Origin: Rubrobacter sp. | Lineage (GTDB): Bacteria; Actinomycetota; Rubrobacteria; Rubrobacterales; Rubrobacteraceae | Direction of reading: 5' to 3' | Length of the DNA: 18,948 bases | NCBI GenBank assembly: GCA_013695335.1 | Contig: JACDAR010000261.1 | Coordinates: 1-18,948 of the forward strand | Shown: piece by piece, positions 6,424 to 12,525 of the stretch | How the letters are laid out: each line of letters opens with the position of its first letter | How positions within the stretch are numbered: position 1 is the first letter of the stretch | Notes under the pieces: model-generated | What the model was told of the DNA's origin: nothing | Seen by the model: only the letters and a program-made list of their open reading frames with translations | The model's database searches: none | Made by a program: the position numbers and the translations under genes

Positions 6424-7080
6424 CTATTCCACGTTGGATGCGCCTGGCTTTCGTCCTTCCGGCAGGTGTGTCGTGGAAGCCAGTTTTACCAGGCGCGGCT
6501 CGGCGCCGTTATCATCCCACTCGATGCGTGTGATGGAGGCGTTCGCCGCCCGCGTGTTCCCTGGAAGCACGTCAGGGCCGAAGCGTTCGCGCAGGAAGGC
6601 GCGCATCACGCCCCCGTGTGAGACTGCCACTATGCGCGCCCCGTCTGGATGGCGGTTGATGATCCCCGAGATAGCGCGCTCGAACCGATCCAGGATTTCC
6701 TCGTCGGTCTCGGCCCCTGCCATCGCCCAGCGTTCCTCTTCCGGGAGCGAGAGGAACTTGCGGGCGAACTCGGGATTGCGAGCCTCTTGTTCTTCCCAGG
6801 ACTGACCCTGCAACACGCCGCCGTGGCGTTCCGTCAATCCCTCGACGGGGGTTATCTCCCCCGCGAAATTTGCTTCCCGAGAAACGATACTGGCCGTCTC
6901 GAAGGCGCGGGAGAGCGGGCTTGAGTAGAAGGCGTCGAGTTGTTCATTTGACAGGGCGAGGCCAGCGTGGCGCGCCTGCCTGCGTCCTTCTTCGGATAGC
7001 GGGTAGTCGAGCTGACCCTGCCACACGCCGCTGGCGTTGGCTGTGGACTGGCCATGACGGATCAGGATTATCTCTCGCAC
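6424..7080 (-). CDS. Histidine phosphatase (phosphoglycerate mutase-like)
   Basis: The 218-residue product belongs to the branch-1 histidine phosphatase superfamily, which includes cofactor-dependent phosphoglycerate mutase, CobC and broad-specificity phosphatases. The catalytic set is complete: LIRHGQS with Arg8 and the phosphohistidine His9, SSPLSRA with Arg58, LTERHGG with the acid Glu84, and VSHGG with His155. Substrate cannot be read from the sequence. A CobC-type role (alpha-ribazole phosphate phosphatase) is conceivable because cob genes lie 6 kb away, but there is no direct link. The start is GTG 7080: it is the only start placing the first strand correctly, no Shine-Dalgarno sequence precedes it, and a weak TAACCT eight bases upstream hints at a leaderless message. 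It is divergent from the gene at 7178. Confidence 0.9.
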   Translation of the reverse strand: MREIILIRHGQSTANASGVWQGQLDYPLSEEGRRQARHAGLALSNEQLDAFYSSPLSRAFETASIVSREANFAGEITPVEGLTERHGGVLQGQSWEEQEARNPEFARKFLSLPEEERWAMAGAETDEEILDRFERAISGIINRHPDGARIVAVSHGGVMRAFLRERFGPDVLPGNTRAANASITRIEWDDNGAEPRLVKLASTTHLPEGRKPGASNVE

Positions 7081-7131
7081 GATGCTAGAGGTTAGTCCAT
7101 GTGGATGCTTTCGGCAAATCGGCGTGGATGC

Positions 7132-7137
7132 TAGAAT
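7132..7137 (+). promoter_or_regulatory. -10 box of the gene at 7178
   Basis: TAGAAT predicts a start near 7144 and a leader of about 34 bases carrying GGGGGAG before the ATG at 7178. The -35 region (TTTCGG at 7109-7114) is a poor match. Confidence 0.45.
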
Positions 7138-7177
7138 CCGCGGATCGCAGAGGTTCCACGCTGGGGGAGTTTGTCGC

Positions 7178-7993
7178 ATGGTCGAGGAAAGTGGGGAGCG
7201 CGCGACCGGGGGAGAATGGTCCTCCGTCGAGATCGAACGCGACGCGCAGCGGCCCTCGGCGATACTGCGGGTCGCTGGTGAGCTGGAATCCCGCGGAGGT
7301 GAGATCGTCGAGCTTTTCAAGGAGATCCGCACGGATCAAGGCCGAGTAGTGGTGCCCATCCACCTGCGCCGGGATGATGAAGACTTTTTCTTCGAGGTGG
7401 AGACTGGCCCCTGGGACACGGCCAGGAAAGAGAGGGCGGTCGAGGCTGTCTCGGCGATGCGAGATGCGCTGGGGGTAGGGGCCAACCTGGAACTGGTCAG
7501 CGCGTACCCTGTTCCAAGGGAGATTTCGTTTCTGTTCGAGCGGTCACCCGCAGCCTTGTTTGAGTTGGATCTCCTGCACGCTGACCCCGCGCAGCCTGAG
7601 CAGTGCGCTGAGTTGTTTCGGCAGGCTGCGGAGCGTCACTGGGACACTGACCTGGATTATGCGCCGGAGGGACTACCGCTTACGGAGGAACTTTTGAGGG
7701 CCGTCCTGGAGGAGGACACGGATGACCCTGAGCCAGTTCTCGACGGGCTCGTGTACGGCCTTGGCTGCTACGTGGGTGAGGTCATCCGGCGCAACAGCGG
7801 GGCGGAGGGATCGTGGCGCCCCGCGGATGACTGGGGCGAGGCGCTCGTCCTCGAGTTTCCGGATCTCGTAGTAGATTCGGTGGGCAAGGCCCGCACCTTC
7901 CTCGAAAGCGGTGACGAAGACTCGGTCTCCTATTACGCGACGTACGCCCTGAAAGCACTGGGGAACGAGCAGGAGGAAGAGCCGGAAGGCTGA
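7178..7993 (+). CDS. Unrecognised acidic cytoplasmic protein
   Basis: I cannot name this 271-residue protein. It is acidic, with no membrane helix or signal peptide. The N-terminal half alternates strands and helices (SAILRVAGELESRGGEIVEL, GRVVVPIHLRRDDEDFFFEV, KERAVEAVSAMRDALG). The second half contains LLRAVLEEDTDDPEPVLDGL, then VYGLGCYVGEVIRRNSGAEG with SWRPADDWGEALVLEFPDL; a glycine-containing helix followed by W and a strand resembles DUF3806-like or immunity-protein-like small domains, but this is only a pattern impression. The frame is open upstream to 7082; I chose ATG 7178 because GGGGAG lies eight bases before it and a -10 box lies between. It is convergent with glutaredoxin, with a 10-base gap. 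Confidence 0.75.
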   Translation: MVEESGERATGGEWSSVEIERDAQRPSAILRVAGELESRGGEIVELFKEIRTDQGRVVVPIHLRRDDEDFFFEVETGPWDTARKERAVEAVSAMRDALGVGANLELVSAYPVPREISFLFERSPAALFELDLLHADPAQPEQCAELFRQAAERHWDTDLDYAPEGLPLTEELLRAVLEEDTDDPEPVLDGLVYGLGCYVGEVIRRNSGAEGSWRPADDWGEALVLEFPDLVVDSVGKARTFLESGDEDSVSYYATYALKALGNEQEEEPEG

Positions 7994-7999
7994 TGCCCC

Positions 8000-8017
8000 G
8001 CCGCTATTGGTAGCGGC
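8000..8017. terminator. Hairpin between convergent genes, weak terminator candidate
   Basis: GCCGCTA and TAGCGGC form a perfect 7-base stem around TTGG, spanning the 10-base gap between two convergent genes and the glutaredoxin stop codon. There is no T-run on either side, so intrinsic termination would be inefficient; it may simply block read-through or be incidental. Confidence 0.3.
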
Positions 8018-8255
8018 TGCGCAGCTCGCGGACGATTTGGGTCGAGTCCACCAGAACTTCATCGTCGATGGTCACGATCGGGATGGCCCTCTGACCGGAG
8101 AGCTCAATCACTTCCCAGCGACCGTCCGCATCGGCGTTGACCTGCTCGTAGTCAAGATCCAACCTGTCTAGCTCTTTCTTGACCCTCCGGCAAAACGGGC
8201 AGTAGTTCCCTGTATAGAACCGGATTTTTTCTTTTTGCTGCTGGGCAACGCTCAA
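8004..8255 (-). CDS. Glutaredoxin-like protein (CPFC)
   Basis: This 83-residue protein is a complete small thioredoxin-fold oxidoreductase. The strand KIRFYTG leads into CPFC at residues 19-22, a dithiol active site typical of glutaredoxins and mycoredoxins. The cis-proline loop is AIPIVTID and the C-terminal helix carries DSTQIVRELRSRY. It should reduce disulfides or mixed thiol adducts in the cytoplasm; in actinobacteria the low-molecular-weight thiol is often mycothiol, though the partner here is not shown. TTG 8255 is chosen because GAGGAG precedes it by seven bases. It has its own promoter in the 72-base gap after the RidA gene, so it need not be co-transcribed with it. Confidence 0.9.
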   Translation of the reverse strand: MSVAQQQKEKIRFYTGNYCPFCRRVKKELDRLDLDYEQVNADADGRWEVIELSGQRAIPIVTIDDEVLVDSTQIVRELRSRYQ

Positions 8256-8288
8256 GATCTCTCCTCATTCATACGCTGAAACAATTAG

Positions 8289-8316
8289 ATTGTACCGCTC
8301 ATGGCCGGAACGTCAG
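8289..8316 (-). promoter_or_regulatory. Promoter of the glutaredoxin gene
   Basis: On the minus strand CTGACG (8311-8316) and TACAAT (8289-8294) are 16 bases apart. The predicted start near 8282 gives a leader of about 27 bases with GAGGAG before the TTG. Confidence 0.5.
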
Positions 8317-8327
8317 GGGGCGGGGCG

Positions 8328-8795
8328 TCAGCCAGCCTCGACCACTATCTCGACCTCGACCGGAGCCCCGAGGGGCAACTCGGCGACCCCGACTGCTGAG
8401 CGGGCGTGAAGCCCTGCTTCCCCGAAGACTTCGCCGATGAGCTCGGAAGCGCCGTTCAGAACCTGTGGCTGGCCGTTGAATCCCGGGACGGAGGCCACGT
8501 AGCCGGTCACCTTGAGGACGCGGGCGATGCCGGCCAGTCCGTCTGTCTCGGCGGCTGCGGCGGCGAGCGCGTTGAGGGCGCAGAGGCGGGCGGCTTCCCG
8601 CGCATCGTCCACGGAGACCATGTCGCCGACCTTGCCCGTGAAGGCAAGTTCGCCATCGCGGAAAGGAAGTTGGCCCGCGGTGAAGATCAGGGTTCCCGTT
8701 CGGACGGCTGGGACGTACGAGCCAGCGGGTTGTGGGATTTGGGGAAGTTCGTAGCCAAAATCCCGGAGCCTCGCGGATGGTGAAGTTCCGGCCAA
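8328..8795 (-). CDS. RidA-family (YjgF/YER057c/UK114) protein
   Basis: The 155-residue protein has the RidA trimer fold. Seen: RLRDFGYELPQIPQPAGSYV, then VRTGTLIFTAGQLPFRDGEL, a central helix rich in alanine, VLKVTGYVASVPGF, and HARSAVGVAELPLGAPVEVE at the end. The ARS motif retains the arginine that RidA uses to bind enamine/imine intermediates, so imine deaminase activity is plausible. It belongs to the longer subgroup with an N-terminal extension, whose substrates are poorly known. The TTG start directly follows the TAG of the flavin reductase, so the two are translated from one message. The pairing recalls RutC-RutF of pyrimidine degradation, but no other rut gene is present. Confidence 0.88.
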   Translation of the reverse strand: MAGTSPSARLRDFGYELPQIPQPAGSYVPAVRTGTLIFTAGQLPFRDGELAFTGKVGDMVSVDDAREAARLCALNALAAAAAETDGLAGIARVLKVTGYVASVPGFNGQPQVLNGASELIGEVFGEAGLHARSAVGVAELPLGAPVEVEIVVEAG

Positions 8796-9290
8796 CTAAC
8801 TCAGGGCTCCTTCGTATTCGCTTGGGTCGTAGAGGAGGGGATGGTCTTCGGCCAGGCGCTCTCCTGCCGTGACCTCTCCGACTATCACCGTGTGGTCTCC
8901 GGCCCGTACAGTATCCAGAACCCTGCAGTCGAGGTATGCCAGGCAGTCGAGCAGGTGCGGGGAGCCGTTCGGGGTGAGGCCGTATGGGATGCCGAGGAAC
9001 TTGTCTGCGTACTCGCCGCTGGCGTCGCCGAAGTGGGTTGCCACGTCCACCTGATCCTCGCGCAGAACGCTGAGGGCGAAGGTTGCGCTCTGGAGGATGT
9101 GGTCGTGGGTGTATCGGTCCTCGCGCACTGAGACCGCCAGGCATGGCGGCCTTTCGGATACCTGGGTCACCCAGGCCGCGGTCATGCCGCTGGTGGCTCG
9201 TCCCCTGCGCGTGGCGAGCACGTATACACCGTGGGTAAGGTAACCAAGAGAGCTTTGTATCGAGCCGCGATCCTGCGGGTCCCGCTCCAA
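8796..9290 (-). CDS. Flavin reductase-like (RutF/NtaB type) protein
   Basis: This 164-residue protein has the split-barrel FMN-binding fold of short-chain flavin reductases that feed reduced flavin to two-component monooxygenases. Seen: LGYLTHGVYVLATRRG, then GMTAAWVTQVSERPPCLAVS, FALSVLREDQVDVATHFG, and HTVIVGEVTAG near the end, all in family order. It has no partner oxygenase in the window. The frame is open to 9329, but TTG 9290 is chosen because GGAGG sits eight bases before it and a TAGAAT -10 box lies about 30 bases upstream. It is the first gene of a two-gene unit with the RidA protein and is divergent from the PrsW gene. Confidence 0.86.
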   Translation of the reverse strand: MERDPQDRGSIQSSLGYLTHGVYVLATRRGRATSGMTAAWVTQVSERPPCLAVSVREDRYTHDHILQSATFALSVLREDQVDVATHFGDASGEYADKFLGIPYGLTPNGSPHLLDCLAYLDCRVLDTVRAGDHTVIVGEVTAGERLAEDHPLLYDPSEYEGALS

Positions 9291-9319
9291 CGATTTTCCC
9301 TCCTGTCTCGGGTGCGGGT

Positions 9320-9325
9320 ATTCTA
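9320..9325 (-). promoter_or_regulatory. -10 box of the flavin reductase gene
   Basis: TAGAAT on the minus strand predicts a start near 9313 and a 23-base leader. Only 11 bases separate it from the plus-strand -10 box at 9337, so the two divergent promoters must interfere or share a regulator. Confidence 0.45.
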
Positions 9326-9336
9326 TCAAGTGTGGG

Positions 9337-9342
9337 TATACT
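9337..9342 (+). promoter_or_regulatory. -10 box before the PrsW mini-ORF
   Basis: TATACT is followed by exactly seven bases and then ATG 9350, the same leaderless layout as uppP and the terminal sulfatase gene. The -35 region is not obvious. Confidence 0.5.
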
Positions 9343-9349
9343 GCTCGTC

Positions 9350-9385
9350 ATGCAGTATGAGAAGAGCGTCTGGAGAAGAGCGTGA
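9350..9385 (+). CDS. Leaderless 11-residue mini-ORF overlapping the PrsW start
   Basis: ATG 9350 sits where transcription should begin and opens an ORF encoding MQYEKSVWRRA, ending in TGA. The TGA overlaps the GTG of the protease gene in the form GTGA. GGAG, six bases before that GTG, lies inside the mini-ORF. This suggests translational coupling: a ribosome finishing the mini-ORF is placed at the protease start. Whether the peptide itself matters is unknown. Confidence 0.4.
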   Translation: MQYEKSVWRRA

Positions 9386-10362
9386 GCCCCTCGCTCATCG
9401 GCGTTGGGATCTTGCAGGCAGTCCTTTATCTGCTGTTTATACGGGCTGCCGATCTCTACGAACGCGAGCCGCTGCGCTACGTCGTGGCCGTCTTCGTATG
9501 GGGCTTTACGGTCGCTGTGGTCATAGCGCTGGTTTTCAACACCCTCGCCTCGATGACGTTGAGTGCGATGGTGGGTTCTCAGGCTGCGAACGTGGTGACT
9601 TCGGTCGTCGTCGCGCCCGTGGTGGAGGAGAGCGCCAAGGGACTGGCCCTGGCGATAATCTTCGCCATAGCTTATATCGTGGGCCGGCGCGGCGGTGAGG
9701 TGGAGTTCTCGGGCGTTATGGATGGCATCGTGTACGGTTCCGCCGTGGGGTTCGGGTTCGCGATCGCTGAGGATATTTTGTACTACGCGCAGTTCGGGGC
9801 CGAGACGTTTATCGTGCGCCGGATCTTCGGCGGGTTCGGTCACGCCGCTTTCACCTCTTTGACGGGAATCGGGATCGGCCTCACAACCTGGGTGCGTTAC
9901 CGGGCGCTGAAGGTGATCCTTCCGATCCTCGGCCTGCTTGCCGCCATGATGCTGCATTCCATATTCAACCTGACGGCCACGCTGTTTGGGCCTGTGGCAT
10001 ACGCCGTGATGCTCCTGGTGCTGCTCGTCTACTTCGCCCTGATAATCATCTGGCTGGGAGTCGAGCGCCGGACCATCCGCAGCGAGCTTCGCGATGAGGT
10101 CGGCGCCGGCGTCATTACCCCTAACGAATACCAGATACTGCCAACTTACTTCCGCAGAAAAGCCTACTACCTCGGCCTCTTCTTCACGGGAAGGCTGCCC
10201 ACATGGAGCCGTGCCCACAGGCTGCATCGAACGGCCGTGGATCTCGCGTTCACCAAACGTCTGGCCCGCAACAACCACGCCGAGCCGCAGCGGCTCCGCA
10301 CCCAGAAACTCCGGGGACGCATCAGGGACATCAGGGCCTCAGCGTCCACCGCCAGGCTCTGA
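9382..10362 (+). CDS. PrsW-family intramembrane glutamic protease
   Basis: The 326-residue protein has about eight to nine membrane segments and the PrsW family motifs: VVEESAKGL with Glu82-Glu83 and Lys86, DGIVYGSAVGFGFAIAEDIL with Glu130 and a following Tyr, GHAAFTSLTG with His154, and HSIFN with His192. In Bacillus subtilis PrsW starts cleavage of an anti-sigma factor; in this organism the substrate is unknown and no sigma/anti-sigma pair is visible nearby. A cytoplasmic, strongly basic C-terminal tail of about 95 residues (RRKAYYLGLFFTGRLPTWSR and beyond) is an addition to the usual core. GTG 9382 is chosen for its GGAG at six bases and its overlap with the mini-ORF stop. mobA follows with little or no gap. 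Confidence 0.88.
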   Translation: MSPSLIGVGILQAVLYLLFIRAADLYEREPLRYVVAVFVWGFTVAVVIALVFNTLASMTLSAMVGSQAANVVTSVVVAPVVEESAKGLALAIIFAIAYIVGRRGGEVEFSGVMDGIVYGSAVGFGFAIAEDILYYAQFGAETFIVRRIFGGFGHAAFTSLTGIGIGLTTWVRYRALKVILPILGLLAAMMLHSIFNLTATLFGPVAYAVMLLVLLVYFALIIIWLGVERRTIRSELRDEVGAGVITPNEYQILPTYFRRKAYYLGLFFTGRLPTWSRAHRLHRTAVDLAFTKRLARNNHAEPQRLRTQKLRGRIRDIRASASTARL

Positions 10363-10385
10363 GCCTTCGGGAGAAATCCACAGGC

Positions 10386-10967
10386 GTGCTGCTGGCCGGC
10401 GGAGAGAGCCGCCGCATGGGCCGCTCCAAGCTGCCGCTCGAAGTCGGGGGCGTGCCGCTCATCCGGCGGGTATACGATGCCCTGATCTCCCAATGCGATG
10501 AGATCTTAATCGTCGGCCCGGAGGATGCGCCTGGGATCGAAGGCATCCGCCTGGCGCCGGATCTCAGGCCGGGCAGAGGGCCGCTGGCTGGCATGGAGGC
10601 GGGGCTTAAGGCCGCCAGTCATCAGCTCGTCTTCGTGGCGGCTGGGGATCTTCCATTTCTTCCCCAGGCTCTCATCGCCTTTCTTCTGGAACGCGTGTTG
10701 GTCGGGGCTTCCGCCGCTGTTCCGATGTTTGAAGGGCGGCCACATCCCCTGTGCGCGGCCTATGATCGAGGGGTACTGCCAGCCATCACCTCTTCATTGG
10801 ACGAGGGGATTGGTGCGGTGCGGGAGTTGCTGCGGACGCTCGACGGCGTTGAGTTTGTTGACGAAGAACTGTGGCGATTTGGAGATCCAGAGACCTTCCT
10901 GATGAACGTGAACACGCCGGAGGATCTCAACCGCGCCAGGGACATATTCCGTGGGGGGCGACCATAA
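10386..10967 (+). CDS. mobA: Molybdenum cofactor guanylyltransferase MobA
   Basis: MobA transfers GMP from GTP to molybdopterin cofactor, making the guanine-dinucleotide form used by DMSO-reductase-type enzymes. The N-terminal nucleotide loop LLAGGESRRMGRSKLPLEVG is diagnostic, followed by GPLAGMEAGL, AAGDLPFL (metal-binding Asp) and the late NVNTPEDLNRA, all in family order. Length is 193 residues, as expected. Start choice is awkward: GTG 10386 begins inside the first strand and lies 12 bases after GGGAG, while an upstream CTG at 10359 overlaps the PrsW stop as CTGA and would give a more usual N-terminus (MSLREKSTGVLLAGG). No ATG or TTG is available nearby. The stop overlaps the next ATG as TAATG. 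No molybdoenzyme is in the window. Confidence 0.9.
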   Translation: MLLAGGESRRMGRSKLPLEVGGVPLIRRVYDALISQCDEILIVGPEDAPGIEGIRLAPDLRPGRGPLAGMEAGLKAASHQLVFVAAGDLPFLPQALIAFLLERVLVGASAAVPMFEGRPHPLCAAYDRGVLPAITSSLDEGIGAVRELLRTLDGVEFVDEELWRFGDPETFLMNVNTPEDLNRARDIFRGGRP

Positions 10968-11560
10968 TGCTCGCGCGGCTGGCTGGAGCGGTCAGGGACA
11001 TAGTGCGCCTGCTGAGAGTGTACAGGGGAGGGGAGATCCTGAAGTACGTCGATGGGGAGCCGCCCCGGGTGGCTGTGGTCCTCGGGGCGCAGGTACTCTC
11101 CGGTGGGAGCCCGAGCAGCACGCTCGAAGCCCGCGCCAGGCACGCAGGGCGGATGTACGCGGATGGGAGGTTGGATCTCCTGATACCGACGGGAGGGCTG
11201 GGACAGCATCCGCCGAGCGAGGCCGAGGTTATGGCACGCATACTCGAGCAGGAGGGCGTGCCTGAACTGACCATCGTCCTCGAAGACGAGGCCAGGAGTA
11301 CATGGGATTCGGCCTGGCTGGTCTCCGAGATGGCGCGGCGGCTGGGTGTGGGGAAGGTGTGGGTGGTCACTGATCCCCTGCATTGCGTGCGGACGGTTGG
11401 GGCGTTCGGGGAGGCGGGCCTCGCGGCGTTGGCGGAGCCCGTGTACTCTAGCCCGATGTGGCGAAAGCCGTGGTCGCGGCGGGGACAGTTCATGCGGGAG
11501 ACGGGGGCGCTGGTTTGGTACAGGATCAAACATGGGGTAGGATCGCGCTCCCGGCGGTAG
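10967..11560 (+). CDS. YdcF-like DUF218 protein
   Basis: This 197-residue protein has the DUF218 fold shared by YdcF, SanA and ElyC. Seen: VAVVLGAQVLSGGSPSSTLE near residue 35, then ARHAGRMYADGRLDLLIPTGG, SEAEVMARILEQEGVP, the conserved LEDEARSTWDSAW and VWVVTDPLHCVR; the family's acidic and arginine residues are all present. The ElyC branch acts in envelope carbon-lipid metabolism and YdcF binds S-adenosylmethionine, but no function can be assigned here. The N-terminus (LARLAGAVRDIVRLLRVYRG) is only weakly hydrophobic, so a membrane anchor is not evident. The ATG overlaps the mobA stop, indicating one transcript; the 3' end overlaps the start of the EamA gene. Confidence 0.87.
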   Translation: MLARLAGAVRDIVRLLRVYRGGEILKYVDGEPPRVAVVLGAQVLSGGSPSSTLEARARHAGRMYADGRLDLLIPTGGLGQHPPSEAEVMARILEQEGVPELTIVLEDEARSTWDSAWLVSEMARRLGVGKVWVVTDPLHCVRTVGAFGEAGLAALAEPVYSSPMWRKPWSRRGQFMRETGALVWYRIKHGVGSRSRR

Positions 11561-12417
11561 CCGTCGGCGTGCTTGCGGTCTCTGCATCCGCGATCCTGAT
11601 CCGCCTCTCTGAAGCGCCAGCCCTCGCCGTTGCTTTCTGGCGCTGCGCCCTCGGCGTCTTGGTGCTGTTGCCGCCAGCCCTGGCGAGAAAAGAGCAGTTC
11701 CCGAGGGGGAAGACGCTGTATATCGGGCTCGCTTCCGGGGTCGCGCTCGGGGCGCATTTCGGGTTCTGGATCGTCTCCCTCGACTACACCAGCGTGGCGG
11801 CGAGCGTGGTGCTCGTCTGCAATTCGCCGGTCTTCGTGGCGATACTGGCCTACCTTTTCCTCGGTGAGAAGACTTCGCCGCTGTCGTTCGTCGGCATCCT
11901 CGTGGCGCTCGCGGGAACCGTACTCATCGCACAGGACGGCTCGGCTGGAGGGACTGCTATCTTCGGGAACGCGCTGGCACTTCTCGGGGCCGCCACGTTC
12001 ACGGTCTACGTACTCGTCGGGCGCTCGCAGAGGTCGGCGGCGGAACCGGTGGGCGTTCTGCCTTATTCGATAGTGCTTTATTCCGCTGCGGCGGCCACGC
12101 TCGCGTCCGCCGCGTTGCTCGCTGGAGACGGGCTGTGGGGATATTCGGGAGAGACCTGGTTCTGGCTGATCGTGATAACCCTCGGTCCCTAGATCCTGGG
12201 CCACACGGTATTCAACTGGGCGCTGGGTTACGTCGAAGCCTCGGTAGTATGGAGCGCCGTTCTGGCGGAGCCCGTGATCGCCTCGGTCCTCGCCTGGCTG
12301 GTTCTCGACGAGGCACCCGGCGTCGCGACCATCATCGGGGGCGTGATCGTCCTCACCGGCCTGTCCTTCTTGCTACGCGGACGCCAGAGTCCGCCATCCA
12401 CCGAACCCGCATCCTGA
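11515..12417 (+). pseudogene. EamA-family transporter interrupted by an in-frame TAG
   Basis: Read through one stop, this is a full 300-residue EamA (drug/metabolite transporter) permease of ten helices: GVLAVSASAILIRLSEAPAL, FWIVSLDYTSVAASVVLVCN and VFVAILAYLFLGEKTSPLSF in the first repeat. The TAG at 12190-12192 falls at codon 226, between VITLGP and ILGHTVFNWALGYVEAS. In this family that site is normally glutamine (GPQ.LGH), so a single CAG to TAG change explains it. The 74 codons after it are intact and include the conserved AEPVIASVLAWLVLDE. Without read-through the product loses part of helix 8 and helices 9-10, and is probably inactive. TAG is the commonest stop in this window, so recoding is unlikely. 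TTG 11515, overlapping ydcF, is the best start. Substrate unknown. Confidence 0.85.
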
Positions 12418-12428
12418 ATGCAGGATGC
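12409..12428 (+). terminator. Perfect 8-base hairpin at the EamA stop
   Basis: GCATCCTG and CAGGATGC form a perfect stem around AATG, covering the TGA stop of the EamA gene. It is followed by AATTCG rather than a T-run, so it may be a weak terminator, a transcript-stabilising stem or a translational block for any ATG at 12418. Confidence 0.4.
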
Positions 12429-12525
12429 AATTCGAATCCTCGCGGGCCACGAGCCTCTCACAATCCGTCCCAGCGGTATGTTGTATTCTGGCCCTGAGGA
12501 CGTTTTGGAATGCGAGAGGAGGCTT

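Noticed and set aside
8299..10278. 659-codon open frame on the minus strand across the RidA, flavin reductase and PrsW genes
   Set aside because: It is antisense to three recognisable genes; its product is rich in Arg, Gly, His and Pro with no domain pattern, typical of a high-GC shadow frame.
10927..12204. 425-codon minus-strand frame over ydcF and the EamA gene
   Set aside because: Shadow frame rich in Arg, Pro and His; it cannot explain the clear sense-strand families.
12193..12417. The segment after the amber codon as an independent small gene
   Set aside because: It continues the EamA fold in the same frame without its own start or ribosome binding site.
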